Below, one piece after another: positions 24,324 to 33,056 of a stretch of 64,000 bases of DNA. The DNA comes from CBDIHH01 sp965279095. Its GTDB lineage: Bacteria > Pseudomonadota > Alphaproteobacteria > Caulobacterales > Caulobacteraceae. Made by a program: the position numbers and the translations under genes. Where the stretch lies: assembly GCA_965279095.1 (NCBI GenBank), contig CBDIHH010000004.1:186001-250000 (forward strand), given 5' to 3'. The notes under the pieces are model-generated. The model was not told the DNA's origin. It worked only from the letters and a program-made list of their open reading frames with translations, and searched no databases. Each line of letters begins with the position of its first letter. Position 1 is the stretch's first letter.

Positions 24324-25181
24324 ATGACAGACGAGACCCTATACGCCCCCCGCGACCGCTTCGTCGGCATGCCGCGCCCCGAGCAGATCCGCCATTTCGA
24401 GGTGGAGGGCTATACGATCCTGCCGAACGCCCTGGACCCGGCGCTGATCGCCACCCTCAAGGCCGAGCTGGAGGCGGTGCCGATGCGCCCCTCCTTCTTC
24501 ACCGACAAGCCCGCCTTCTCGTCGGTGGCGCCCCTGACCCGCAGCGCCGCCTGCGCCGCCCTGATCGGCCATCGCCCGACCCTGGACTTCGTCGAGGCCC
24601 TGGTGGGCGACGACCTGGTGTTCATGCACAACTTCTACATCCTCAGCCATCCGGGCGCCCCGGAGCTGGACCTGCACACGGACTATCAGCCGTTCGGCTC
24701 CACCTATTCCGGCTGGCTGGAAAGCTGCCCGGTGCGGGTGCGGGTGCTCTACTACCTCGACGACACCGACCTCGACCGCTCGGCCCTGCGCCTGGTGCCG
24801 CGCTCGCACATCGGCTTCCACAAGGACGCCCAGCCCTATCGTCGCTATGTCCGCCACAAGGACGAGATCCTGATGCCCCTGCGGGCGGGGGACGCCTTCG
24901 TCTTCGCCGTGCGCACCTTCCACGGCACCGGGCCCAACACTACCGACCAGACCCGCGGCATGCTGGAATACGACTACCGGCCCAAGTGGGCGCGCCCCTA
25001 TGGCCCGGTGCCGGACTGGACCGACGAGGACCTGGCCCTGGTGCCCGAGGCGATCCGCCCGATGGCGGCGCGTCGCAACGCCGTGGACTTCGCCTGGGAG
25101 TTCGACGCCAAGCGGACATCCGTGGACCAGCCGGCGCCCGGGATGTCGCCGCACCGCTGGGGCGACCGCGAGGGCGGCTGA
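24324..25181 (+). CDS. Phytanoyl-CoA dioxygenase family (Fe(II)/2OG) enzyme
   Basis: A 285-residue non-heme iron dioxygenase. The double-stranded beta-helix metal triad is readable as His118-x-Asp120 (DLHTDYQPFG) and His200 (RTFHGTGPN), with Arg211 as the likely 2-oxoglutarate anchor. Members hydroxylate or oxidatively cleave small molecules. It starts 4 bp after the CitE-like stop, and its TGA shares one base with the next ATG, so the run is one operon. The substrate is unknown; context points to a step in breakdown of the same compound. Confidence 0.85.
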   Translation: MTDETLYAPRDRFVGMPRPEQIRHFEVEGYTILPNALDPALIATLKAELEAVPMRPSFFTDKPAFSSVAPLTRSAACAALIGHRPTLDFVEALVGDDLVFMHNFYILSHPGAPELDLHTDYQPFGSTYSGWLESCPVRVRVLYYLDDTDLDRSALRLVPRSHIGFHKDAQPYRRYVRHKDEILMPLRAGDAFVFAVRTFHGTGPNTTDQTRGMLEYDYRPKWARPYGPVPDWTDEDLALVPEAIRPMAARRNAVDFAWEFDAKRTSVDQPAPGMSPHRWGDREGG

Positions 25182-25933
25182 TGCGCACCCTCAGCCTGAT
25201 CGACGAGACGGGCGACCCGGACGCGGTGCGCGCCTTCGCCCGCGCCGCCGAGGCGGCCGGGTTCGACCGGCTGCTGCTGGGCTACGGGGGCGGGGCCGTC
25301 AACGCCGAGCCCCTGTCCATGGCCGCATCCCTGGCGGCGGCGGCGCCGCGCCTGGGCCTGTCGGCCGCGGTGGGCGCCGCGAACCTCGAGCCCTATACCG
25401 CCGCCCGTGGCCTGGCCGCCCTGGACCACCTCAGCGGCGGCCGCCTGGCCTGGCAGGTGGCGACCGGCGCCGCGGGGCAGGAGAGTCGCCTGCGCGAGTT
25501 CGTCGCCGTGGTGCTGGGCCTTTGGGCCGGCTGGGACGGCGACGCGGTGGTCCACGACAAGGGGCAGGCGGTGTTCTCCCTGAGCGACAAGGTCCGCCGC
25601 CTGGACCATGCGAGGACCTATTTCCAGGTGCGCGGGCCGCTGAACACCCCGCCCCCGGCGCGCGGCCGCCTGCCGATGATCTATACGGACGAGGCGCCGG
25701 ACGACCTGATCGCCGAGACCGCCGACATCGTCATCCTGCGCGCCGACGACCGGGACGCGGCGCGGGCCCTGAAGGCGCGGCTGGCGACCCTGGCGCGCCC
25801 GGTGACCCTGCTGGTCCAGACCCCCATCGACGCCGTGGGCGCGCGCGCCGCCTGGGTCGGCGCGGCCTGCGACGGCCTGCATGTGGTCGCCGCCCTGGCC
25901 GACGTCGATCGCCTGGCGGAGGCCGCGCGATGA
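25181..25933 (+). CDS. Short luciferase-like (LLM) flavin oxidoreductase
   Basis: A 250-residue member of the luciferase-like monooxygenase family, shorter than the usual 330-450. The barrel start (LIDETGDPDAVRAFARAAEAAGFDRLLLG across two blocks) and the ALDHLSGGRLAWQVATG segment, the family's strand-3/4 FMN region, are present; the later insertion and C-terminal helices are cut down. It is fused tightly to its neighbours (TGATG upstream, ATGA downstream). It may be a partner or regulatory subunit of the full-length LLM enzyme that follows, or a compact monooxygenase in its own right. An upstream reading to 24986 is rejected as a PhyH shadow. Confidence 0.75.
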   Translation: MRTLSLIDETGDPDAVRAFARAAEAAGFDRLLLGYGGGAVNAEPLSMAASLAAAAPRLGLSAAVGAANLEPYTAARGLAALDHLSGGRLAWQVATGAAGQESRLREFVAVVLGLWAGWDGDAVVHDKGQAVFSLSDKVRRLDHARTYFQVRGPLNTPPPARGRLPMIYTDEAPDDLIAETADIVILRADDRDAARALKARLATLARPVTLLVQTPIDAVGARAAWVGAACDGLHVVAALADVDRLAEAAR

Positions 25934-27138
25934 CCGCTCCGCGGCAGATGAGCCTCGGCCTGTTCGTGCTGGGCTATGGCCACAACGTCGGCGCCTGGCG
26001 GGCGGCGGGGGCCGGCGCCGGCGACCTGCTGAGCCTGGACTACTACGCGGGCCTGGCGACGGCCGCCGAGCGCGGCAAGCTCGACATGATCTTCTTCGCC
26101 GAGATCCTCTATTCCTACGAGCAGGCCGGCCGGCACTGCCCGCAGATGGCCTATCCGACCCTCGACCCCCTGGTGCTGATCGCCGCCCTGGGGGCGACCA
26201 CGGAGCGGCTTGGGCTGACCGCCACCTATTCCACCACCTACACCGATCCCGCCGTCACCGCTGCCAAGCTGGCGACCATCGACCGGATGAACGGCGGGCG
26301 CACCGGCTGGAACATCGTCACCACCGGCGCCAACCAGGCCGCGACCAACTTCAGCCGCCGTGACCACCCCGAACGCGAGGCCCGCTACGCCCGCGCCGCC
26401 GCGTATGTGGACGACTGCAAGGCCCTGTGGGCGTCGGTCCCGCCCTCGCCCCAGGGCCGGCCGGTGCTGGTCCAGGCGGGTATGTCGTCCGGGGGCCGGG
26501 CCTTCGCCGCCTCGGTGGCCGAGGTGCTGTTCACCGTGTCGCGCTCGGCCGAGGACGGACGGGCCTTCCGCAACGACATCCGCGCCCTGGTCGCCGACCA
26601 CGGACGATCCCCCGACCAGGTCAAGGTGATGCCCGGCATCGCCCCCATCCTGGCCTCCACCGAGGCCGAGGCGAAGGCCAAGGAGGAGGCCTTCTTCGAG
26701 CTGGTGCATCCGAAGATCCAGATGGCCCTGCTCAGCGACCAGTTCGGCATGGATTTTTCCGCCTATCCCCTGGACGGCCCCCTGCCCCTGGACGACATCC
26801 TGCAGTCGCCGCGGGTGAAGAGCGGCTTTCGCGACCCCGCCCGCCTGATCGCCGAGGTGGAGGGGGGCCTGCCGACCCTGCGCCAGTATCTGCGCCAATC
26901 CTCGCGGGTGCGGGCGCACATGTCCTTCGTCGGCACGCCAGAGCGGCTGGCCGACCACATGCAGCAGTGGTTCGAGACCGGCGCCTGCGACGGCTTCAAC
27001 ATCATGCCCCCGGTGATCCCCGGCGAGATCGACATCCTGGTCGACGAGCTCGCGCCGATCCTGCGCCGCCGCGGCCTGTTCCGCGAGGACTACCCCGGGA
27101 CCACCCTTCGCCAGACCCTGGGCCTAGAGCCCCTTTAA
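25930..27138 (+). CDS. LLM-class FMN-dependent monooxygenase (NtaA/DmoA-like)
   Basis: A 402-residue two-component FMNH2-dependent monooxygenase of the NtaA/SnaA/DmoA group, which act on nitrilotriacetate, EDTA, dimethyl sulfide or pristinamycin. Readable are the N-terminal FVLGYGHNVGAWR, YYAGLATAAERGKLDMIFFAE, the FMN-contact TIDRMNGGRTGWNIVTTGA, and a late FVGTPERLADHMQQWFETGACDGFN. It needs a flavin reductase that is not in this window. The ATGA overlap with the short LLM gene implies coupled translation. A role in N- or S-compound oxidation within the island is inferred. Confidence 0.87.
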   Translation: MTAPRQMSLGLFVLGYGHNVGAWRAAGAGAGDLLSLDYYAGLATAAERGKLDMIFFAEILYSYEQAGRHCPQMAYPTLDPLVLIAALGATTERLGLTATYSTTYTDPAVTAAKLATIDRMNGGRTGWNIVTTGANQAATNFSRRDHPEREARYARAAAYVDDCKALWASVPPSPQGRPVLVQAGMSSGGRAFAASVAEVLFTVSRSAEDGRAFRNDIRALVADHGRSPDQVKVMPGIAPILASTEAEAKAKEEAFFELVHPKIQMALLSDQFGMDFSAYPLDGPLPLDDILQSPRVKSGFRDPARLIAEVEGGLPTLRQYLRQSSRVRAHMSFVGTPERLADHMQQWFETGACDGFNIMPPVIPGEIDILVDELAPILRRRGLFREDYPGTTLRQTLGLEPL

Positions 27139-27159
27139 GGCCGGATCGGGCCTCCCAGG

Positions 27160-27277
27160 GTCCTCATCCTGAGGTGCGAGCCGAAGGCGAGCCTCGAAGG
27201 ACCTGCCAAACGCCACGGGCGACGGTCTGCGTCCTTCGAGGCCCGCAGCTTCGCTGCGGGCGCCTCAGGATGAGGAC
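27160..27277. repeat. Family D intergenic palindrome
   Basis: Outer arms CCTCATCCTGAGG / CCTCAGGATGAGG, plus an inner TCGAAGGACC / GTCCTTCGAGG pair and a small CCCGCAGCTTCGCTGCGGG hairpin. It lies between the LLM gene and the aldehyde dehydrogenase gene. Only one copy occurs in the window. Confidence 0.8.
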
Positions 27278-27371
27278 GGGGGTGGAATTCGTCCTGCGAC
27301 CAGGGCGCAGACGGCCATTGTCGCCCTCTGCCCGCGCCGACATGGTCGCGGTCTATCCTGGAGCCCCTGCC

Positions 27372-28823
27372 ATGACCGCCCTGCACTTCGGCGACCGTCC
27401 CATGCTGATCGACGGCGAGATGACCTTCGGCGACGGGGGGGAGTGGATCACCTGCCTGAACCCGTCGAACGAAGAGGAGATCGGCCGGGCGCCCGCCGGG
27501 ACAGCGGCGGATGTGGAGCGGGCCACGGCCGCCGCCGCCCGGGCGCAGCCGGCCTGGGCCGCCCTGACCATCTGGGAGCGGGGCGCCCTTCTGAAGCAGG
27601 TGGCCGCCGCCTTTCGCACCCGCGCCGACGAGATCCGCACCATGGAGGCGGCGGATTCCGGCAACACCATCGGCAATCTCGGCAACGATCTGTTCAAGGC
27701 CTCCAACCATTTCGACTATTTCGCCGGTCTGGCCAGCGAGATGAAGGGCCAGACCCTGCCGGGCCTGTCGAGCGGCCTGCACATGACCCTGCGCGAGCCC
27801 TACGGGGTGGTTGGGCGCATCGTGCCCTTCAACCACCCCTTCATGTTCGCCACCGCCAACCTCGCCGCGCCCCTGGCAGCCGGCAATACGGTGGTGCTGA
27901 AGTCGCCGGAGACCAGCCCCCTGTCGGCGACGATCATGGCCGAGGTGGTGCGCGACATCCTGCCGGCGGGGGTGGTCAATCTGGTGTCCGGCTACGGCCT
28001 GCCGGTGGGCGACGCCATCGCCCGCCATCCGCTCATTCGCCGGATCGGATTCACGGGCTCGATCCGCACGGGCCTCGCCATCCAGCGGGCGGCGGCCGAG
28101 GTCTGCGTCAAGCACATCTCGCTGGAGCTGGGCGGCAAGAACCCCCTGGTGGTGTTCCCCGACGCCGACCTGGAGCAGGCGATCTCGGCGGCCATCGCGG
28201 GCATGAACTTCGCCTGGGCCGGCCAGAGCTGCGGCTCCACCAGCCGCATCCTGGTGCACGAGAGCCTGTATGAGCGCGCTGTCGAGCTGACCGCCGCATC
28301 AGTCGCCGCCATCCGCGTCGGCGACGCCATGGACCCGGCCTCGCAGATGGGGCCGCTCAACTCCGCCGGCCACCACCAGCGGGTGCAGGCCCTGGTGGAC
28401 GTGGGCAAGACCGAGGCGCGGCTGGTCACCGGCGGCGGCCGGCCGGCGGGGGCCGACTTCGCGCGCGGCTACTGGATGGCGCCCACCGTCTTCGCCGACG
28501 TCACCGCCGATATGCGCATCGGCCAGGAGGAGGTGTTCGGGCCGGTGATGACCCTGCAGAAGTGGTCGACGCCGGACGAGATGATCGCCCTGGCCAACAG
28601 CACCGAATATGGGCTGACCGCCTCGATCTTCACCCGCGACATCGGCGCGGCCCTGGACGCCGCCCGGCGCATCGAGGCGGGGGTGGTGAACATCAACGGC
28701 GCCAAGATGCACTTCGTCGGCGCCCCCTTCGGCGGGGTGAAGAACTCCGGCCTCGGGGGCGAGGAGGCCCTGGAGGAGTTGCTCAGCTACACCCAGTCCA
28801 AGACCGTGCACATCACGCTTTAG
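27372..28823 (+). CDS. NAD(P)-dependent aldehyde dehydrogenase
   Basis: A 483-residue cytosolic aldehyde dehydrogenase of the ALDH superfamily. The catalytic pair is readable as Glu252 in SLELGGKNP and Cys287 in GQSCGSTSR (35 apart, as expected), with the cofactor-site VPFNHPFMFAT and GFTGSIRTG segments in place and an EEVFGPVMTLQ block near the C-terminus. The start at 27372 is chosen because homologous sequence (RPMLIDGEM) begins just after it. The frame is open upstream to 26427, but that is a shadow of the LLM gene and a repeat. It probably oxidises an aldehyde intermediate of the island's pathway. Confidence 0.9.
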   Translation: MTALHFGDRPMLIDGEMTFGDGGEWITCLNPSNEEEIGRAPAGTAADVERATAAAARAQPAWAALTIWERGALLKQVAAAFRTRADEIRTMEAADSGNTIGNLGNDLFKASNHFDYFAGLASEMKGQTLPGLSSGLHMTLREPYGVVGRIVPFNHPFMFATANLAAPLAAGNTVVLKSPETSPLSATIMAEVVRDILPAGVVNLVSGYGLPVGDAIARHPLIRRIGFTGSIRTGLAIQRAAAEVCVKHISLELGGKNPLVVFPDADLEQAISAAIAGMNFAWAGQSCGSTSRILVHESLYERAVELTAASVAAIRVGDAMDPASQMGPLNSAGHHQRVQALVDVGKTEARLVTGGGRPAGADFARGYWMAPTVFADVTADMRIGQEEVFGPVMTLQKWSTPDEMIALANSTEYGLTASIFTRDIGAALDAARRIEAGVVNINGAKMHFVGAPFGGVKNSGLGGEEALEELLSYTQSKTVHITL

Positions 28824-28826
28824 GGG

Positions 28827-28863
28827 GGCCCACCTCCCCCGCTCTTCGCGGGGGAGGTGGGCC
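28827..28863. terminator. 16-bp perfect hairpin after ALDH gene
   Basis: GGCCCACCTCCCCCGC pairs perfectly with GCGGGGGAGGTGGGCC around a TCTTC loop, four bases beyond the ALDH stop. It is the left arm of a family E repeat and probably ends transcription between the convergent ALDH and IclR genes. Confidence 0.6.
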
Positions 28864-28965
28864 CCGGCCGAAGAGCCGGGGCTCGGAGGGGGCAAGCGGT
28901 GGCGCGATGGTTCGCCCCCTCAGTCGCTCCGCGACAGCTCCCCCGTGAAGAACGGGGGAGCATAG
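28827..28965. repeat. Family E intergenic palindrome, full copy
   Basis: Three hairpin blocks in order: the CCCACCTCCCCCGC stem, a GAGGGGGCAAGCG...TCGCCCCCTC stem, and an AGCTCCCCCGT / ACGGGGGAGC stem. Further copies lie at 32307-33048 and 34207-34281. An IS110 element has split one of those. Confidence 0.85.
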
Positions 28966-28968
28966 GGC

Positions 28969-29772
28969 TTACGCCGCGTGCAGGGACGCCCCGTGGTGCT
29001 CGGAGAATTCGCCGCTGATCTGCTCGGCGGCGGCCAGCAGGTCCGGGCTGTAGCGGGCCACGGCGTCGGCCAGCTTCATGGCGGTGGCGAAGATCACAAC
29101 GGTCAGGGCCGCCACCACCTTGCCGTCGCACAGGATCGGGGCGGCGATCGAGGAGGTCCGCCCCGGGGTGGTGGTGAAGCGGTTGCGGCCGCGGGTGGCG
29201 TAGCCGTCCTTACGGATGGCGTCGGGCAGGAAGCCGGACTGGAACTGCGACAGCACCATCGGGTCGACGCTGAACTCCGTGGCCGGCGCCGCCTTGAGCA
29301 GCTGGGCGCGCTCGTCCTCGTCGCAATAGGCGAGGTAGACATGGCCCGAGGCGCATTCCAGCAGGGGGAAGGTCGCTCCCGGATAATAGTTGTTCATGGC
29401 CATCGGCGAGATGGCGTGGGTGCAGTCGCGCACGATCATCATCTGGCCGACGCGGGTGACCAGGGACACGGGCCACAGGTGGGTCTTGGTGAGGGACAAG
29501 AGGTGCGGCCGGGCGATGTCGGTGAGGCCGCTGTGGTCCTGGAAGCCGTGCGACAGGGACTGCACCAGCACGGTGGGCCGGTAGTTCTTCCGCGCCGGCT
29601 CGCGCTCGAGCATGCCCTCCTGCACCAGGGTCTGAACGATGCGGCAGGCGGTGGGGTAGGGGATCTTGGAGACCTGGGCGATCTCCATCATCGATAGGGA
29701 CCCGGCGCGGTTCACCGCGCGCAACACCGCCAGGCTGCGGCTGATCGACCGGATCGGAACACCCTTCTCCAT
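28969..29772 (-). CDS. IclR-family transcriptional regulator
   Basis: A 267-residue regulator: an N-terminal winged helix (SISRSLAVLRAVNRAGSL...IPYPTACRIVQTLVQEGML, about residues 8-55) and a C-terminal effector-binding GAF-like domain (from about 75) with RVGQMMIVRD, FPLLECASGHVYLAY and TTTPGRTSSIAAPIL. It closes the catabolic island, convergent to the ALDH gene, and is the most likely controller of the island. Its own promoter carries TGATCGCCTGGCGAT, nearly repeated in the divergent promoter at 21194, which supports control of that promoter and of itself. Confidence 0.9.
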   Translation of the reverse strand: MEKGVPIRSISRSLAVLRAVNRAGSLSMMEIAQVSKIPYPTACRIVQTLVQEGMLEREPARKNYRPTVLVQSLSHGFQDHSGLTDIARPHLLSLTKTHLWPVSLVTRVGQMMIVRDCTHAISPMAMNNYYPGATFPLLECASGHVYLAYCDEDERAQLLKAAPATEFSVDPMVLSQFQSGFLPDAIRKDGYATRGRNRFTTTPGRTSSIAAPILCDGKVVAALTVVIFATAMKLADAVARYSPDLLAAAEQISGEFSEHHGASLHAA

Positions 29773-29846
29773 AACGCCTCCTGGTGGGTCTTGGTTGGCT
29801 GCATGGTCCTGGCAACTGACGACAGAGGACAGTTTTGCGACGAAAG

Positions 29847-29861
29847 TGATCGCCTGGCGAT
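29847..29861 (+). promoter_or_regulatory. Candidate IclR operator, site 2 (autoregulatory)
   Basis: Reads TGATCGCCTGGCGAT and contains a perfect dyad ATCGCC-T-GGCGAT. It lies 75 bp upstream of the IclR start and matches the site at 21194-21208 in 12 of 15 positions. Confidence 0.45.
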
Positions 29862-29974
29862 AGGAAATATCCGCATCTGGGCCGCCGGCGCCCGTTTTGG
29901 ACTCAGCCGCGGTTCACCAGTCGTTGACCCTGTTCATTCGCCGGATGTTGACGCGGGCGTGATCAGCTAGGGTC

Positions 29975-30217
29975 ATGATCGACAACGACTTCGCCGCCTA
30001 CATCGAGGGCCTGCCGGCGCAGGACCGACGTACCGTCGAACAGGCCCTGGTGGGCCTGCGCTCGGCGCTGAACCAGGTCCCCCGGGCCGAAGCCGAGGTG
30101 GAGGGACGCCTGCGGGTGAGCGAAATGCTCAAGGCCGTCCGCCACCTGGCGCAGCGCGACGCGCCGCCCCGCGCCTGGCGCCTGGGCGGGCGATGGGCGG
30201 CGACGCCGTCTCACTGA
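29975..30217 (+). CDS. Small hypothetical protein, 80 residues
   Basis: I do not recognise this protein. It is acidic to neutral at the N-terminus (MIDNDFAAYIEGLPAQDRR) and looks mostly helical, with no membrane segment, cysteine or signal peptide, and a basic, less ordered tail. It is transcribed divergently from the IclR gene and is followed by a family F palindrome. Codon third positions are G/C-rich as in the neighbours, which favours a real gene, but there is no family support. Confidence 0.45.
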   Translation: MIDNDFAAYIEGLPAQDRRTVEQALVGLRSALNQVPRAEAEVEGRLRVSEMLKAVRHLAQRDAPPRAWRLGGRWAATPSH

Positions 30218-30247
30218 GGTAACAGGCGCGCCCGAACCAACCGACCC

Positions 30248-30335
30248 GTATTCCCCGCGGAAGCGGGGACCCAGGTTTTCGGCGGTCGCGACCTCGTGGC
30301 AAAGTCTGGGCCCCCGCTTCCGCGGGGGATGCGGG
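30248..30335. repeat. Family F intergenic palindrome
   Basis: Arms GTATTCCCCGCGGAAGCGGGG and CCCCGCTTCCGCGGGGGATGC around an inner GGGACCCAGG / GTCTGGGCCC pair. A sister copy lies at 40303-40390. It sits just downstream of the PEPCK stop, a likely transcript end. Confidence 0.88.
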
Positions 30336-30349
30336 CCCTTTACGCCCTG

Positions 30350-32170
30350 CTACACCGCCAGGCGGTCGGTCAGGGCCTTGTGCTGGTCCCACAGGGCCTG
30401 GGGCAGGGTTTCGCCGAAGCGCTCGTAGAACTCGGGGATCAGCGCCGCTTCCGCCGCCCACACCGTGTTGTCGACGCTGAGCAGCAGGTCCAGCTGGGCG
30501 TCGGTGATCGACAGGCCGGAGACGTCCAGGGCGGTCTTGGCCGGCAGCCGGCCGATGGCGGTGACCACCGCCTCGGCCTTGCCCTCGAGCCGCTCGACGA
30601 TCCACTTCAGCACCCGGCTGTTGTCGCCGAAGCCCGGCCAGACGAACTTGCCGGCGCGGTCCTTGCGGAACCAGTTGACGAAATAGATGCCCGGCAGCTT
30701 CGAGGCGTCGCGGCCGGCGCCCATCTTCAGCCAGTGATTGAAATAGTCACCCATGTTGTAGCCGCAGAAGGGCAGCATGGCGAAGGGATCGCGGCGCAGC
30801 TCGCCGATGGCGTTCTCGGCCGCGGCGGTGCCTTCCGAGGCCACGTTCGAGGCCAGGAACACCCCGTGCTCCCAGTCGAACGCCTCGGTCACCAGCGGCA
30901 CGGCGCTGGCCCGGCGACCGCCGAACAGGATGGCCGAGATCGGCACCCCCTGGGGATCCTGCCACTCCGGCGCGATGATCGGGCACTGGTCCGCCGGCGA
31001 GGTGAAGCGCGCGTTGGCGTGGGCGGCGGGGCCGGGGGTGTCGGGAGTCCAGTCGCGGCCGCGCCAGTCGGTCAGGTGGGCCGGCTGGGCGTCGGTGAGG
31101 CCTTCCCACCAGACGTCGCCGTCATCGGTCAGGGCGACATTGGTGAAGATGCAGTTTTCCTTCAGCCCGGCGATGGCGTTGGGATTGGTGGTCAGGCCGG
31201 TGCCGGGGGCGACGCCGAAGAAGCCGGCTTCCGGATTGATGGCATAGAGGCGGCCGTCGTCGCCGAAGCGCATCCAGCAGATGTCGTCGCCGATGGTCTC
31301 GGCCTTCCAGCCGGGAATGGTGGGCGACAGCATGGCCATGTTGGTCTTGCCGCAGGCCGAGGGGAAGGCCGCGGCGATATAGTGGGCGGCGCCCTCCGGC
31401 GAGGTCAGCTTGAGGATCAGCATGTGCTCGGCCAGCCATCCCTCGTCGCGGGCCATGATGCTGGCGATGCGCAGGGCGTAGCATTTCTTGCCCAGCAGGG
31501 CGTTGCCGCCGTAGCCCGAGCCGTAGGACCAGATCTCGCGGCTCTCGGGGAAATGGACGATGTATTTGGTGTCGCTGCAGGGCCAGGCCACATCAGCCTC
31601 GCCGGGCGCCAGGGGCTTGCCCACCGAATGCAGGGCGGGAACGAAGAAGCCGTCCTCGCCGATGGCGTCCAGCGCATCCTGGCCCATGCGGGTCATGATC
31701 CGCATGGAGATCACGACATAGGCGCTGTCGGAGATCTCGACCCCGTACTGGCTGATCTTGGAGCCGATCGGCCCCATGCAGAAGGGCACCACATACATGG
31801 TGCGCCCGCGCATGCAGCCCTTGAACAGACCCTTCAGGGTCTGGCGCATCTCGGACGGGTCCTGCCAGTTGTTGGTCGGGCCGGCGTCCCCTTCATCGGC
31901 CGAACAGATATAGGTGCGGCTTTCCACCCGGGCGACGTCGGTGGGGTCGGACGCGGCGTAGAAGGAGTTGGGGCGCTTGTCCGGATTCAGGCGCTTGAGG
32001 GTGCCGGCGGCCACCAGCTCCTCGGTCAACCGGTCCCATTCCCCTTGTGACCCGTCGCACCAATAGACCCGGTCAGGCTGGGTCAGCTCGGCCGTCTGCC
32101 GAACCCAGTCGAGCATCTTGCGGTTCTTGGTGGGCGCGTTGTCGAGGCCCGGAATGGTGTCGGTGAGCAA
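30350..32170 (-). CDS. pckG: Phosphoenolpyruvate carboxykinase (GTP)
   Basis: A 606-residue GTP-dependent PEPCK that converts oxaloacetate to phosphoenolpyruvate, the entry to gluconeogenesis. The substrate-binding YGSGYGGNALLGKKCYAL, the P-loop with reactive cysteine AAFPSACGKTNMAM, the kinase-2 motif TIGDDICWM, and the guanine-site VNWFRKDRAGKFVWPGFGDN are all intact; length fits the family (about 600). The start chosen is TTG at 32170, preceded by GGGGAGGG at good spacing and followed by LTDTIPGLDN. Upstream ATG codons in frame (to 32311) lie in repeat-derived sequence. It would let the cell make sugars from the C4 acids the island could release. Confidence 0.92.
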   Translation of the reverse strand: MLTDTIPGLDNAPTKNRKMLDWVRQTAELTQPDRVYWCDGSQGEWDRLTEELVAAGTLKRLNPDKRPNSFYAASDPTDVARVESRTYICSADEGDAGPTNNWQDPSEMRQTLKGLFKGCMRGRTMYVVPFCMGPIGSKISQYGVEISDSAYVVISMRIMTRMGQDALDAIGEDGFFVPALHSVGKPLAPGEADVAWPCSDTKYIVHFPESREIWSYGSGYGGNALLGKKCYALRIASIMARDEGWLAEHMLILKLTSPEGAAHYIAAAFPSACGKTNMAMLSPTIPGWKAETIGDDICWMRFGDDGRLYAINPEAGFFGVAPGTGLTTNPNAIAGLKENCIFTNVALTDDGDVWWEGLTDAQPAHLTDWRGRDWTPDTPGPAAHANARFTSPADQCPIIAPEWQDPQGVPISAILFGGRRASAVPLVTEAFDWEHGVFLASNVASEGTAAAENAIGELRRDPFAMLPFCGYNMGDYFNHWLKMGAGRDASKLPGIYFVNWFRKDRAGKFVWPGFGDNSRVLKWIVERLEGKAEAVVTAIGRLPAKTALDVSGLSITDAQLDLLLSVDNTVWAAEAALIPEFYERFGETLPQALWDQHKALTDRLAV

Positions 32171-32306
32171 TGCGCCCTCCCCTGCAGACTCTGCGGGAAC
32201 TGGCGAGCCCGCTGTACGGATGAACCCGAGGCATAGCCGAACGCAGCGCCCTTCACAATCGAGGGGCGGATTTTTGGACACGTGCGCAGGGCTTGCAGCG
32301 CCGCGC

Positions 32307-32516
32307 GGCAAGCGGCGGCGCGACGGTTCGCCCCCTCAGTCGCTCCGCGACAGCTCCCCCGTGAAGAACGGGGGAGCATAAGGCTGATCCTCCACCGCGC
32401 AGCGGGGGAGGTGGGCCCCCGCCGAAGAGCGGGGGGTCGGAGGGGGCGGGCGGCGGCGCGACGGGTTCGCCACCTCAGCCGCTCCTCGGCAGCTTCCCCG
32501 TTTCACGGGGGAGCAT
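32307..32516. repeat. Family E repeats, half copy plus full copy
   Basis: A right half (about 32307-32380) is followed by a fuller copy (about 32386-32516), together filling the gap between the PEPCK start and the DUF559 gene. The second copy has diverged (GCGGGGGGTCGGAGGGGGCGG). From 32171 to 32306 I see only the PEPCK promoter region. Confidence 0.8.
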
Positions 32517-32550
32517 TGGCGTTATGATCCTCCGGACCATGGGGGGCCGC

Positions 32551-32907
32551 ATGCGTGCCGACACGCTGACCATGAAGCGCGCCCGCGCGATGCGGCAGAC
32601 CCTGTCGCCACCCGAGGCGGCGATCTGGAGCCAGATCAAGGGCTGCAAACTGGACGGGCTGCGGTTCCGGCGGCAGCATCCGGTCGGCCCCTACATCCTC
32701 GACTTCTATTGCGAACAGGCTCGCCTGGCGGTGGAGATCGACGGCATGGGCCACGGCATGGGCGACCGGCCGGCCCGCGACGCGCGCCGCGACGCCTGGC
32801 TTCTGGCTCAGGGCGTCGAGACCCTGCGCCTCGACGCCGCGCTGGTGAGGGGCGACCTGTCCCCGGTGCTGCGCATGATCCTCGGCGCCGCCCGGGCTAG
32901 AATCTGA
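32551..32907 (+). CDS. DUF559 endonuclease-like protein
   Basis: A protein of about 118 residues from the DUF559 family, related to very-short-patch-repair nucleases. The family core reads MRQTLSPPEAAIWSQIKG, RFRRQHPVGPYILDFYC and LAVEIDGMGH, which supplies the Asp and Glu-x-Asp of a PD-(D/E)xK-type site. Starts are possible at 32524, 32539, 32551 and 32572; 32551 is my choice because homologous sequence begins a few residues later. It is flanked on both sides by family E palindromes, a setting in which such small nucleases are often found. Its substrate is unknown. Confidence 0.78.
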   Translation: MRADTLTMKRARAMRQTLSPPEAAIWSQIKGCKLDGLRFRRQHPVGPYILDFYCEQARLAVEIDGMGHGMGDRPARDARRDAWLLAQGVETLRLDAALVRGDLSPVLRMILGAARARI

Positions 32908-32920
32908 GTCGCCGGCGGAA

Positions 32921-33048
32921 AGGTCGGCGCGTCGGTTCGCCCCCTCAGTCCCTTCGGGACAGCTCCCCCGTTACACGGGGGAGCATAAGCTTATCCTCCA
33001 CCGCGTAGCGGGGGAGGTGTCGCCCGGCCGAAGAGCCGGGTGACGGAG
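32921..33048. repeat. Family E repeats, half copy plus IS-split left half
   Basis: A right half (about 32921-32988) is followed by the left half of another copy (32993-33048), which breaks off at the IS110 element. Its right half resumes at 34207-34281. Joining 33048 to 34209 restores GGTGACGGAGGGGGCAAGCG, the normal order seen in the other copies. Confidence 0.85.
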
Positions 33049-33056
33049 CAACCATG

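Noticed and set aside
26427..27371. Long N-terminal extension of the aldehyde dehydrogenase
   Set aside because: The extension reads the LLM gene in another frame and then the family D repeat. The ALDH domain begins right after 27372.
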